64,000 nt of DNA. It comes from Candidatus Limosilactobacillus intestinigallinarum (GTDB lineage Bacteria > Bacillota > Bacilli > Lactobacillales > Lactobacillaceae). Below, in pieces: positions 43,834-52,057 of this stretch; within the stretch, counting starts at the first letter, position 1; each line of letters begins with the position of its first letter. Where the stretch lies: positions 1 through 64,000 of the forward strand of contig DXAA01000001.1 in assembly GCA_019117285.1 (NCBI GenBank), written 5' to 3'. Made by a program: the position numbers and the translations under genes. The notes beneath the pieces were generated by a model. The model had not been told where the DNA came from and searched no databases. It worked only from the letters and a program-made list of their open reading frames with translations.

Positions 43834-45580
43834 GTTAACCCACCGGCGGCAGCGGGCAGTCTTGCGGCGGATCTTCAAGGCGGCCCGGCCATTCTGGTGG
43901 CAGTTTACCCTGGCGATTGTCATGGCCGTCGTCCTCAGTGTCGTCAACCTTCTCTTGCCACGATTGATCCAGTTCTACATCGACCACTACCTGCGTCACG
44001 GCCCGATCCTGCTGAAGTGGATCATCATGTTTATCGGGATTTACCTGGGGCTGACGATTATCCGAGCCCTCCTTCAGTTCGTCCAGGCCTATAGCTTCGC
44101 AGTCGGGGCGGAGCGGACCCTGGAAAGCTTGCGGGACCGCTTGATCCGCCACATCTACTTCCTGGGGATGAAGTTCTTTGACAACACGCCAGTTGGTGAA
44201 ATTGTCTCCCGGGTGACCAACGACACCAAGACCCTTTATAACTTCTGGAACCTGATTTTGAACCTGGTTGTAGCCGTGACCGGCCTGGTGGCGGCCTTCG
44301 TGGCCATGTACCTGGTCAGCCCACTCCTGGCCTGGTTGACCCTGGGCCTCTTGGCGGTCATCATCCTTTTGGTGCGCTGGTATCAGAAACTCAGTGTGCC
44401 CGTCTACCAGCGGGTTCGCGCGAGCCTCAGTAACTTGAACACCCGGCTCAACGACGCCCTGGGCGGGATCGAGATCATCCAGCAGTTCGGCCAGCAACAC
44501 CGGTTGGCCACGGACTTCGACCGGGAGAACAACCGCTACTTCGGTTACCGGAACCGGTTGATCAACTTCGACTCCTTCTTGCTCTACCCGATTGTCAGCC
44601 TGATGTTCATCCTGGCGGAGACGGCCACCCTCGGCTATTTCGGCTGGCATAGCGAACGAACGATGGTGGCGGCCGGGGTCGTCTACGCCTTCATCGCCTA
44701 CCAGCAGAACTTCTTCAACCCACTGACCAGTGTGATGGAAAACCTGGCGACCTTCCAGGAGGGGATCGTCGCCGGGGACCGGATCTTCACCCTCCTGGAC
44801 CGGCCCTCGACCCAGCCGGCCCAGGGGAATGAACCCCTCCAGGTCACGGCGGGGAAGATCGAGTTTCGTCACGTGACCTTTGGCTACGATCCAGACAAAC
44901 CGGTGCTCAAGGACATCTCCTTTACGGTTGAACCGGGACAGATGGTCGCCCTGGTCGGTCACACGGGGAGCGGGAAGAGCTCAATCATCAACCTCCTGAT
45001 GCGCTTCTATGAGTTTCAATCAGGGCAGATCCTGGTCGATGGTAAGGACATCCGTCGTTATTCCCTGCGTGAGTTGCGCCACCGGCTGGGACTGGTGGTC
45101 CAGGAACCGATTATCTTCTACGGGACGGTTGCCCACAACATCGGGATGTTCACCGATGAAAATAACCGCGCCAACATCAAACAGGCGGCCCGGCTGGTGA
45201 ATGCCGACCACTTCATTGAGCAGCTGCCCCGTCAGTACGACACCCTGCTGAGTGAGGGTGGGGGCAACCTTTCAACTGGTCAACGCCAGCTGATTGCCTT
45301 CGCCCGGGTGATGGCCCGTCACCCACGGGTCCTGATCCTGGATGAGGCGACCGCCAGCATCGATTCGCACACTGAGAAGATGATCACCGCCAGCATCAAC
45401 GAGATGAGCAGTCAGCAGACCACCATCGCGATTGCCCACCGCCTGGCCACCATCCGCGACGCCGACCAGATCCTGGTCCTGCGGGATGGCCGGATCGTCG
45501 AGCGGGGAAATCACGAGTCCCTGATGGCTAAGGACGGCTACTACGCCAAGATGGTCCGCCTCCAGGAAAACGAAAATTAA
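43820..45580 (+). CDS. Heterodimeric ABC exporter, catalytically competent subunit
   Basis: 586 residues: TMD (~1-330) and NBD (~345-585). Walker A GHTGSGKSS, Walker B VLILDEATASID with the catalytic Glu, and H-loop IAHRLAT are intact, but the signature is LSTGQRQ rather than LSGGQ. Together with the partner's missing Glu and His, this gives one working and one degenerate ATP site, as in LmrCD, BmrCD and TM287/288. ATG 43820 lies within the 3' end of the first gene (GGAGGATGACCTAAATG), so the halves are coupled. Confidence 0.93.
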   Translation: MKQTKLTHRRQRAVLRRIFKAARPFWWQFTLAIVMAVVLSVVNLLLPRLIQFYIDHYLRHGPILLKWIIMFIGIYLGLTIIRALLQFVQAYSFAVGAERTLESLRDRLIRHIYFLGMKFFDNTPVGEIVSRVTNDTKTLYNFWNLILNLVVAVTGLVAAFVAMYLVSPLLAWLTLGLLAVIILLVRWYQKLSVPVYQRVRASLSNLNTRLNDALGGIEIIQQFGQQHRLATDFDRENNRYFGYRNRLINFDSFLLYPIVSLMFILAETATLGYFGWHSERTMVAAGVVYAFIAYQQNFFNPLTSVMENLATFQEGIVAGDRIFTLLDRPSTQPAQGNEPLQVTAGKIEFRHVTFGYDPDKPVLKDISFTVEPGQMVALVGHTGSGKSSIINLLMRFYEFQSGQILVDGKDIRRYSLRELRHRLGLVVQEPIIFYGTVAHNIGMFTDENNRANIKQAARLVNADHFIEQLPRQYDTLLSEGGGNLSTGQRQLIAFARVMARHPRVLILDEATASIDSHTEKMITASINEMSSQQTTIAIAHRLATIRDADQILVLRDGRIVERGNHESLMAKDGYYAKMVRLQENEN

Positions 45581-45620
45581 AAAAATCCCTTTACAGGATT
45601 GGGGAAGCATGTTAAACTAT

Positions 45621-45737
45621 CTGAGTTGATTAAATATGACTCTGCCTAAGACTCAGGTGGCGAAAGCCTTAATCCAATGCCTGCCGAGGAAGAAATGTAA
45701 GTTCCTTCTCTATGTCTGCGGTCATAGGGATTTTTTT
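45621..45737 (+). promoter_or_regulatory. Ribosomal protein L10 leader with attenuator
   Basis: CTGAGT...ACTCAG pairing, GGTGGCGAAAGCC, and CTGCCGAGGAAGAAATGTAAGTTCCTTCTC resemble the L10(L12)4-binding leader found before rplJ in Firmicutes. It is followed by a terminator TCTCTATG/CATAGGGA with seven T (45707-45737), so excess L10 could stop transcription. Confidence 0.75.
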
Positions 45738-45777
45738 ATAAAATCCGATCAAAATACATTGCAGGAGGTGAAAATTC

Positions 45778-46278
45778 ATGAGTGAAGCAGCTATTGCAAA
45801 GAAGGCTGAAATCGTTAAGAACACTCAAGCTCTGCTTAACGACGCTGAATCAGCTATCGTTGTTGACTACCGTGGTTTGACGGTTGCCGAAGTTACCGAC
45901 TTGCGTAAGCAACTCCGTGACGCCGGTGTTAAGATGTCAGTTATCAAGAACAAGATTCTTGACCGGGCCGTTGAAGGCACTGACTACGAAGATCTGAAGA
46001 GCACCTTTGTTGGTCCTACTGCTGTGGCTTTCTCAAACGAAGACCCAATCGCACCAGCAAAGATCCTGAAGAAGTTCGCTGATGACCACGACGCTCTTGA
46101 AATCAAGGGTGGCTTCATCGAAAAGAGTGTTAAGACTCTCGATGAAATCAACGAATACGCTACTATGCCAAGTCGCGAAGACCTGTTGTCAATGCTTGCA
46201 TCTGCACTGCAAGATCCAATGCGGAAGATTGCCCGTGCAGTCAAGGCTATTGCCGACAAGGAAGACGAAGCCGCATAA
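45778..46278 (+). CDS. rplJ: 50S ribosomal protein L10
   Basis: 166 residues. [23 protein letters not shown] is the conserved N-terminal rRNA-binding region; the C-terminal helix after ~135 ([25 protein letters not shown]) binds L7/L12 dimers. It anchors the ribosomal stalk. ATG 45778 has CAGGAGGTG upstream. Strong highly-expressed codon bias. Normally next to rplA, but here 7.5 kb away. Confidence 0.97.
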   Translation: MSEAAIAKKAEIVKNTQALLNDAESAIVVDYRGLTVAEVTDLRKQLRDAGVKMSVIKNKILDRAVEGTDYEDLKSTFVGPTAVAFSNEDPIAPAKILKKFADDHDALEIKGGFIEKSVKTLDEINEYATMPSREDLLSMLASALQDPMRKIARAVKAIADKEDEAA

Positions 46279-46340
46279 TTGCCGTATTAAGATTAAATAT
46301 CAAATTAAAATCAATTACCTAAATATTGGAGGAAATAAAC

Positions 46341-46706
46341 ATGGCTTTTGATAAGGATGCTATCATTGCTTCATTAAAGGAAGCATCAATTTCTGACCTT
46401 AACGACCTTGTTAAGGCAATCGAAGACGAATTCGACGTTTCTGCTGCTGCTCCAGTTGCTGTTGCCGGTGCTGCCGGTGGCGACGCTGCTGCTAAGGACA
46501 GCTTCACTGTTGAATTGACTGAACCAGGTCAAGCCAAGGTTAAGGTTATCAAGGCTGTTAAGGACATCACTGGTGTCGGCCTGAAGGATGCTAAGGACCT
46601 GGTTGACGGTGCTCCTTCAGCAATCAAGGAAGACGTTAAGGAAGACGAAGCTAACGACATCAAGGAAAAGCTTGAAGCCGCTGGTGCTACTGTTACCCTT
46701 AAGTAG
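46341..46706 (+). CDS. rplL: 50S ribosomal protein L7/L12
   Basis: 121 residues from ATG 46341 (TTGGAGGAAA upstream). N-terminal dimerisation helices, an Ala/Gly-rich hinge ([17 protein letters not shown]), and the C-terminal domain [27 protein letters not shown] that recruits translation GTPases. It forms the stalk with L10 and is followed by a strong terminator. Confidence 0.97.
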   Translation: MAFDKDAIIASLKEASISDLNDLVKAIEDEFDVSAAAPVAVAGAAGGDAAAKDSFTVELTEPGQAKVKVIKAVKDITGVGLKDAKDLVDGAPSAIKEDVKEDEANDIKEKLEAAGATVTLK

Positions 46707-46726
46707 TCTTACATTCATTAATACAC

Positions 46727-46760
46727 GAAAGTGGTCGCCAGATTGGCGGCCACTTTTTTT
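46727..46760 (+). terminator. Intrinsic terminator of rplJL
   Basis: AAAGTGGTCGCCA/TGGCGGCCACTTT with seven T. Confidence 0.87.
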
Positions 46761-46876
46761 GTTTTACAAATTTTCTGGAATATGTTGATAATGGGTTCAC
46801 ATCTACTGATAAAATCTATAATATTATAGTTAATAACAATATTATTACAAAATGAAATTGGATGGGGAAATTAACC

Positions 46877-47890
46877 ATGAAAGTACATATTACCAATCTT
46901 TATGGGATGGGGATTCAGAGTGTGGCCCAGATTGCCCAACACATGGTTGCCAAGATTGCCTGTCAGAATCTAGGTTACCATGAGTTGGCGATCTTTAACT
47001 ACCGGTGGAACGAGGAGCCACTGAATGCCCGGACGGCCCGCTACGATGGGATCCTTTCGGCGGTCGGTAATCACGATATCGTGATCTTTCAGTCACCATC
47101 GTGGAACGAATTGGGTTGGGATAGTGGCCTGATGGACCGGCTAGCCAGCTATGAAGACGTCAAGAAGATTGTCTTCGTGCATGATGTGATTCCGCTGATG
47201 TTTGAGGTCAACCGCCAATTGATGCCGCAGTGGGTCCACTACTATAATCAGGCGGACGTCCTGATCGTCCCGTCGACCAAGATGCTTCAGGTATTGCAAC
47301 AGGCAGGGGTCAATGTTAAGAAAGTGGTGATTCAGCAGATGTGGGATCACCTGACGACGGTGGACCCGTTGATTCAGCCGGGAAACCGACGGGTGATTAA
47401 CTTTGCTGGTAACCCCCAGAAGTTTACCTTTGTGCGGGATTGGAACTATCCGACCGTTCAACTGCGCCTATTTGCTCCGGCGCAGGCGTGGCCGGGCCAG
47501 CCCAATGTCCGCTTTATGGGCTGGCAAGATGACTCTCAATTGATGACAACTCTCCGGCAGAACGGGGGCTTTGGTCTGGTCTGGTCAACCGATCCGTACT
47601 GGTCCAAGTACATGGCGTTGAATGCGTCCTACAAGTTGAGTACCTATCTGGCCGCGGGAATTCCGGTGATTATTAACCCTCAGACGCCCGCCCGCCAGTT
47701 GATCGAGCAAAACCACCTTGGCATCGTCGTAAGCAGTTTGGACGAGGCCGTTCAGGCCGTTGCTGATTTTCCGGATGATCGTTACCAGGCAATGCAGGCG
47801 GCGGTGGAACGCTTTGCCTTCCTCCTGCGGAATGGTTACTTTACCCGGCGGGTGCTGACGGCGGCCGTGTTTAAAGCGTTGACTGACTAA
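46877..47890 (+). CDS. gtf3: Gtf3-family sugar transferase
   Basis: 337 residues from ATG 46877 (GGATGGGGAAA upstream). The sequence follows the Gtf3/GtfC fold: MKVHITNLYGMGIQSVAQIAQ, DIVIFQSPSWNELGWD, IVFVHDVIPLMFEVNR, FAGNPQKFTFV, and GGFGLVWS...YKLSTYLAAGIPVI in the C-terminal half. In streptococci Gtf3 adds glucose to GlcNAc on serine-rich repeat adhesins. No such adhesin or SecA2/SecY2 is in the window, so the acceptor is unknown. It is 16 nt before a GtfA-like gene. A truncated copy lies at 450-722. Confidence 0.88.
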   Translation: MKVHITNLYGMGIQSVAQIAQHMVAKIACQNLGYHELAIFNYRWNEEPLNARTARYDGILSAVGNHDIVIFQSPSWNELGWDSGLMDRLASYEDVKKIVFVHDVIPLMFEVNRQLMPQWVHYYNQADVLIVPSTKMLQVLQQAGVNVKKVVIQQMWDHLTTVDPLIQPGNRRVINFAGNPQKFTFVRDWNYPTVQLRLFAPAQAWPGQPNVRFMGWQDDSQLMTTLRQNGGFGLVWSTDPYWSKYMALNASYKLSTYLAAGIPVIINPQTPARQLIEQNHLGIVVSSLDEAVQAVADFPDDRYQAMQAAVERFAFLLRNGYFTRRVLTAAVFKALTD

Positions 47891-47906
47891 GGATTGGAGG
47901 ATTCTA

Positions 47907-49415
47907 ATGAATTACTTTATTACTACTGCCCAGACCCCCCTGACCTCATCGATTGAGCTTGCCCAGGTGCGGCGGCTGAAGATCTTTGATAGCCTAAAGC
48001 AGCCCGCCACGATCGTGGATCTCCGCTATAATTTTGACCATCGGCAAATCGAACGTCAGTTAGGGATCACCGGCCGGGTGCTGAACATGTACCAGTATTT
48101 CCAGCGCTTGCCATACCAGTTCCTCGACGGTCAGGCGAGCCACGACCTGGCAGACCGGATATTGCATCAGGATGGCTACGTGGTGCATGATGATGAACAG
48201 GCCGCCTACCTTGATGGTCAGAAACGGGTGCAGGCTTTCTACCGGGACGAGAACCTTTACTATATTGATTACAATAATCAAGAGGAAAAGTTGGTCCGCC
48301 GCGATTTCTACGACTGTGGCTGTCGGACCTACAGTGAGTTTGTTGATGAGCATGGTCAGATGACGATGCGCCAATACTATGACTACCAGGGCCGGCCGAA
48401 GATCACCTACTACTACCATGGGGTCTTCAAGAACAAACCGGTTCTCAAGATGATCCACCTACGCGACCGTGACCAGCTGCACACCTTTGAGACTGAGGAC
48501 CAGTTCCGGGCCTACTTCCTCGATCAACTGGTGGAACATGACCCGGGGGCCTCGTTTATCAGTGACCGCTCGGATGTAACCCTGAACGCCTTTTTGCAGA
48601 TGCGGTACCGGATTGCCCGCTACCAGGTTTTCCATTCCACCTTTACCATGGACGGTCGGCCCGACGGCCAGCTTTTTCCAATCTACGACCAGATTAAGGG
48701 GATGCTGGCCGGTCAATACCTGACGGGCCTGATCTCCTCGACCGATCGGGAGGCCCAGGACGCCAAGAAGCGTTTCCAGACCGCGAAGAGTTACGGGATT
48801 CCCGTTACCTATATGCCGACCGCCCTGCTTAACAAGCGGATCCCGTTTAGCCAACGTAAGCGGGGCCAGATCATTGCGGTGGCCCGGTTGACCACCGTCA
48901 AGCGGCTTGACGACCTCATCAATACGGTGGTCCTTTTGCACCAGCGCTTTTCATTTGTGGACCTGAAGATCTATGGCTTTGGTGATGGTAACTACGCTAC
49001 TACGAATTACCTCCACCGGCTGGTCAAGCAGAACCAGGCTCAGGATTATATTCACTTCTGCGGCTTCACCCGTGACCTGACCAGTGTCTATGAGACAGCC
49101 GAGATTGAGGTACTGACGAGCTTCTATGAGGGCTTTGCCATGGCCCTCTTGGAAGCGGCCGGGCATGCCTGCCCGACGGTGAGCTATGACATCAACTATG
49201 GCCCGGCAGAAATCATCCAGAATGGGGTAAACGGTTGTCTGGTTCCGAATGGTGATTCGCATGGCCTGTATGTCACCCTGGCAAACCTCCTGGAGGACCA
49301 ACCGAAACTCCAGGAATTCTCCGCGCATGCCCAGGCGGTGGTGACCAAGTATTCCTTTACAAATGTAAAAGCTAAGTGGCAACAATTCCTGCAACAGGAG
49401 GGGCTTTGGCAATAG
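47907..49415 (+). CDS. GtfA/TarM-like glycosyltransferase (GT4)
   Basis: 502 residues. An N-terminal beta-rich region (~60-220, DUF1975-like: RDFYDCGCRTYSEFVDEHGQMTMRQYYDYQGRP) precedes a GT-B fold. The C-terminal half carries IIAVARLTTVKRLDDLI, CGFTRDLTSVYETAEIEVLTSFYEGFAMALLEAAGHACPTVSYDINYGP with the E-x7-E type retaining GT4 motif. This matches GtfA of the accessory Sec glycosylation system and the poly(glycerol-phosphate) alpha-glucosyltransferase TarM. Without GtfB beside it, a teichoic-acid or novel protein acceptor cannot be excluded. RBS GGATTGGAGG precedes ATG 47907. It forms a two-gene unit with gtf3. Confidence 0.86.
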   Translation: MNYFITTAQTPLTSSIELAQVRRLKIFDSLKQPATIVDLRYNFDHRQIERQLGITGRVLNMYQYFQRLPYQFLDGQASHDLADRILHQDGYVVHDDEQAAYLDGQKRVQAFYRDENLYYIDYNNQEEKLVRRDFYDCGCRTYSEFVDEHGQMTMRQYYDYQGRPKITYYYHGVFKNKPVLKMIHLRDRDQLHTFETEDQFRAYFLDQLVEHDPGASFISDRSDVTLNAFLQMRYRIARYQVFHSTFTMDGRPDGQLFPIYDQIKGMLAGQYLTGLISSTDREAQDAKKRFQTAKSYGIPVTYMPTALLNKRIPFSQRKRGQIIAVARLTTVKRLDDLINTVVLLHQRFSFVDLKIYGFGDGNYATTNYLHRLVKQNQAQDYIHFCGFTRDLTSVYETAEIEVLTSFYEGFAMALLEAAGHACPTVSYDINYGPAEIIQNGVNGCLVPNGDSHGLYVTLANLLEDQPKLQEFSAHAQAVVTKYSFTNVKAKWQQFLQQEGLWQ

Positions 49416-49429
49416 GCTGATTTAAACTA

Positions 49430-49472
49430 AAAAACAAGGTTTAGGATACGACATCCTAAACCTTGTTTTTTA
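49430..49472. terminator. Bidirectional intrinsic terminator
   Basis: AAAACAAGGTTTAGGAT/ATCCTAAACCTTGTTTT is a perfect 17-bp stem with a 5-nt loop and T tracts on both strands, serving gtf3-gtfA and adhP. Confidence 0.9.
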
Positions 49473-49486
49473 ATAATCACATTATT

Positions 49487-50512
49487 TTAGTTGGCACCGT
49501 GGGTGAAGTCGACAACCATCCGACCGATGATCTTGCCTTCCTTCATCTCGTCAACGATGTCGTTGATCTCACTGAGCTTCCGGGTGTGAACGATTGGGTC
49601 GATCCCGCCGTCGGCTGCCAGCTGGAAGGCCTCGGCCAGATCCTGCCGGGTGCCGACCAGGGAGCCGACAATCTCGATTCCGTCGAGAACGGTCTTAGAG
49701 ATCGGTACATCGATGTTCCCCTTTGGCAGAGAAACGGCAACCACCTTGCCACCAGCCTTAACAGAGGCCAGGGCCTGGTCGTAGCAGATCGGGGCGGTGG
49801 CCGTTACCACGGCCGCCTGAACGCCACCGACCTTGTCCTGGATTTCCTTGGCCGGGTCAGTTTTGGCGGAGTTGATGACGATGTCGGCACCGTTCTCCTT
49901 GACGGATTCCAGCTTATCGTCATTGATATCAACGGCGATAACGTGGGCCTTGAAGACGTTCTTCGCCCATTGAACACCGAGGTTCCCCAGGCCACCGGCA
50001 CCATAGATGGCGATCCATTGACCAGGACGAATCTCGCTGGTCTTGATGGCCTTGTAGGTGGTGACCCCGGCACAGGTTACGGATGTTGCCTTGACGGGGT
50101 CGAGGTTTTCGGGAACCTTGACCGCGTAGTTGGCTTCGACGATGCAGTATTCGGCCATTGCCCCGTCGACGTTGTAACCGGCGTTCTTAACGTGCCGGCA
50201 GAGTGATTCGTTACCGCTGACACAGTATTCACAGTGGCCACAGCCGGAGAAGAACCAGGCGATGGAGACCCGGTCACCAATCTTGACGCTGGTGACCCCA
50301 GGAGCAACCTTGACGACGCGGCCGATCCCCTCGTGACCGGTGATCCGGCCGGGAACCTTACCGAAGTCGCCGGCTGCGACGTGGAGGTCGGTGTGGCAGA
50401 GACCACAGTACTCCATCTTGACCAGGGCTTCACCAGCCTTGAGGTCACGCAGCGGCACATCCTTAACGTCAAAGTATCCATCACAATTGTCACGTACTAC
50501 AGCAGCTTTCAT
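49487..50512 (-). CDS. adhP: Zinc-dependent alcohol dehydrogenase, AdhP type
   Basis: 341 residues from ATG 50512; the track start is TTG 50578 without a site. Catalytic zinc ligands are in [17 protein letters not shown] and GHEGIGRV, the structural zinc lobe in [15 protein letters not shown], and the nucleotide-binding GAGGLGNLG around residue ~172. It interconverts ethanol and acetaldehyde, or related pairs, with NAD(H). AGGAGATGCTTTACA lies before the ATG. The promoter overlaps a cre site, suggesting CcpA control. Confidence 0.94.
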   Translation of the reverse strand: MKAAVVRDNCDGYFDVKDVPLRDLKAGEALVKMEYCGLCHTDLHVAAGDFGKVPGRITGHEGIGRVVKVAPGVTSVKIGDRVSIAWFFSGCGHCEYCVSGNESLCRHVKNAGYNVDGAMAEYCIVEANYAVKVPENLDPVKATSVTCAGVTTYKAIKTSEIRPGQWIAIYGAGGLGNLGVQWAKNVFKAHVIAVDINDDKLESVKENGADIVINSAKTDPAKEIQDKVGGVQAAVVTATAPICYDQALASVKAGGKVVAVSLPKGNIDVPISKTVLDGIEIVGSLVGTRQDLAEAFQLAADGGIDPIVHTRKLSEINDIVDEMKEGKIIGRMVVDFTHGAN

Positions 50513-50592
50513 TGTAAAGCATCTCCTCGAGGTGATTAAAAATGTTTGGATTTGTTGAAAGAGTGAAACATCATTCAATCACCTCATGGCTC

Positions 50593-50631
50593 TACTGTAG
50601 AACCAACTTTGTGAAAATGCAAGCGTTTTCT
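50593..50631 (-). promoter_or_regulatory. adhP promoter with cre site and Rex-like half-site
   Basis: On the minus strand TTGCAT, 17 nt, TACAGT form the promoter. AGAAAACGCTTGCA (50618-50631) fits cre at 12 of 14 positions and overlaps the -35. TTTTCACAAAG in the spacer resembles one half of a Rex box. Confidence 0.5.
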
Positions 50632-50663
50632 TGAACAAAAAGTAACTTTTTTAGTAAAAGTAA

Positions 50664-50696
50664 AACTCCCCAACCCAAGAAAAGGGTGGGGAGCCG
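50664..50696 (-). terminator. Probable intrinsic terminator of the 95-aa membrane gene
   Basis: CTCCCCACCC/GGGTTGGGGAG stem on the minus strand, followed by TTTTACTTTTACT. Confidence 0.65.
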
Positions 50697-50718
50697 ATTG
50701 GAACGGAATAGCTGCTAC

Positions 50719-51006
50719 TTAGCTGGCGGCATGGTGCATGTGGTTAACATTCGTCATGCCCTTGTAGCCAAAGTAGAACTGGATGGCGGCGACAGCGATG
50801 TTGACCCAGTTCATGGTGATGAACCAGCCATCAATCGCACTGACGTCGTGAGTAACGCTGTAGTATACCCAGAATCCAATCACAATTGCACAAACGTTGA
50901 TCCAAGCGAAGGTCTTTTGTAACGTTTGGTCATCGAGCTTAAACCACATCCATACCACATTGACGACAAACCAGATGGCTAAAACCCAGAATACAAAGTT
51001 AAACAT
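50719..51006 (-). CDS. Small membrane protein of unknown function
   Basis: 95 residues from ATG 51006, with AAGGAGGGG upstream. Three hydrophobic segments at ~2-19, ~30-48 and ~60-80, rich in Trp, Phe and Tyr (FVFWVLAIWFVVNVVWMWFKL), and a His-rich C-terminus (NVNHMHHAAS) that could bind metal. The size, three-span layout and aromatic content recall small YnfA/PnuC-like subunits but I cannot assign a family. Monocistronic with its own terminator. Confidence 0.72.
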   Translation of the reverse strand: MFNFVFWVLAIWFVVNVVWMWFKLDDQTLQKTFAWINVCAIVIGFWVYYSVTHDVSAIDGWFITMNWVNIAVAAIQFYFGYKGMTNVNHMHHAAS

Positions 51007-51077
51007 AAGACACCCCTCCTTAGAGTTCTGATTGTAACAACGGATCAATGATCAACCTCATCGATCACCTTCATTGT

Positions 51078-51410
51078 AGGGCGCCAGCGGGGATCCGTTA
51101 AGAACGGTTGGCCCTGACTGGTGGTTATCTGTACAAAGTTGGTAAACAAATCAGTGGGGGACCGTCGATGGATTATGGTGTTATTAGTCGGCTGATCGCA
51201 ACGACTGTATCGTAATAAGACATACTAAAATGAACATTATTTATGAAAGGGGGCCCGATTAGCCGGTAGAAGAAGTGCTGGGGTACCGGAGTTCCAGGAA
51301 GTCCACGACCCTGCCCACCCTGTACAAGGACTGCGAGACGGTAATCAAGCTAGACGGCCGTTCAGGACCGCTACCAGATCAAAAAGGATGTCAGAGGCAA
51401 TACACTGAAC
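51078..51410. other. Gene-free stretch with a long hairpin and a possible decayed coding remnant
   Basis: The 445-nt gap 51007-51451 holds no intact gene. At 51078-51115 AGGGC(G)CCA...CCGTT-AAG-AACGG...TGGCCCT is a long hairpin without a T tract. At about 51258-51410 the plus strand looks like frameshifted coding DNA: one frame reads LPTLYKDCETVIKLDGR, and after a +1 shift another reads RYQIKKDVRGNTLN followed by a stop. The family is not recognised; chance cannot be excluded. Confidence 0.3.
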
Positions 51411-51450
51411 TAAAAAGCAGGGATGCGCTGCATGGGCACCCCTGCTTTGG
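51411..51450 (-). terminator. Intrinsic terminator of mscL
   Basis: AAAGCAGGG/CCCTGCTTTTT hairpin on the minus strand with inner GTGCCC/GGGCAT-like pairing. Confidence 0.75.
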
Positions 51451-51451
51451 T

Positions 51452-51880
51452 TTACTCAGTTTTCGCTTTTGGCGTTGACTTCTGCTTAACAGCCACTTGG
51501 GACGGCTGATCCTGTTGCTGCTTCAGGGTCTCAGCGATCTCCTTGAGGTATTGTACCTCGGCACTCGGTTCTGGTGCGGGTTCCTCCTCCTTTTTGGTGC
51601 GGAAGCGGTTGACCCCCTTGACTAGGAGGAAGACGACGAAGGAGATGATCAGGAAGTTGATCACCGCGTTCAGGAAGGAACCGACCTTGAACTGAGCGGA
51701 ACCAACGGTGAAGATGATGTTGGATAGGTCGATCTTACCGACGAAGAGCCCGATCAAGGGGTTAATCAGGTAGGCGACCAGGTCCTTGACGATGGTCGTG
51801 AAGGCCGACCCGACGATGATCCCGACGGCCATGTCCATCACGTTGCCGCGGGCAATAAATTCTTTGAACTCTTTAAGCAT
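51452..51880 (-). CDS. mscL: Large-conductance mechanosensitive channel
   Basis: 142 residues. The N-terminal amphipathic helix and TM1 MLKEFKEFIARGNVMDMAVGIIVGSAFTTIVKDLV hold the gate glycines/alanines, TM2 lies at ~72-95, and a charged cytoplasmic helix (VNRFRTKKEEEPAPEP, then KEIAETLKQQQDQ) follows. It opens under hypo-osmotic membrane tension to release solutes. ATG 51880 has AAGGAGGAG upstream. Monocistronic. Confidence 0.95.
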   Translation of the reverse strand: MLKEFKEFIARGNVMDMAVGIIVGSAFTTIVKDLVAYLINPLIGLFVGKIDLSNIIFTVGSAQFKVGSFLNAVINFLIISFVVFLLVKGVNRFRTKKEEEPAPEPSAEVQYLKEIAETLKQQQDQPSQVAVKQKSTPKAKTE

Positions 51881-51997
51881 GTTGCGCTCCTCCTTTGGTT
51901 GGTGTTGAATATCTTAATTTTACCAGATCGCCAAATCCCCGCCAAGCCTGGTGGGGCGGGGGATCGTGGCCTTGGAAAATTCTTAAATAATCGACAC

Positions 51998-52034
51998 AAA
52001 AGGGGCCACCCGGCAAATGCCAGGTGGCCCCAAT
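51998..52034 (-). terminator. Intrinsic terminator of adhE
   Basis: GGGGCCACCTGGC/GCCGGGTGGCCCC stem with TTTTG on the minus strand. Confidence 0.82.
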
Positions 52035-52057
52035 TAGCTAATCAAATTTAATTTATG

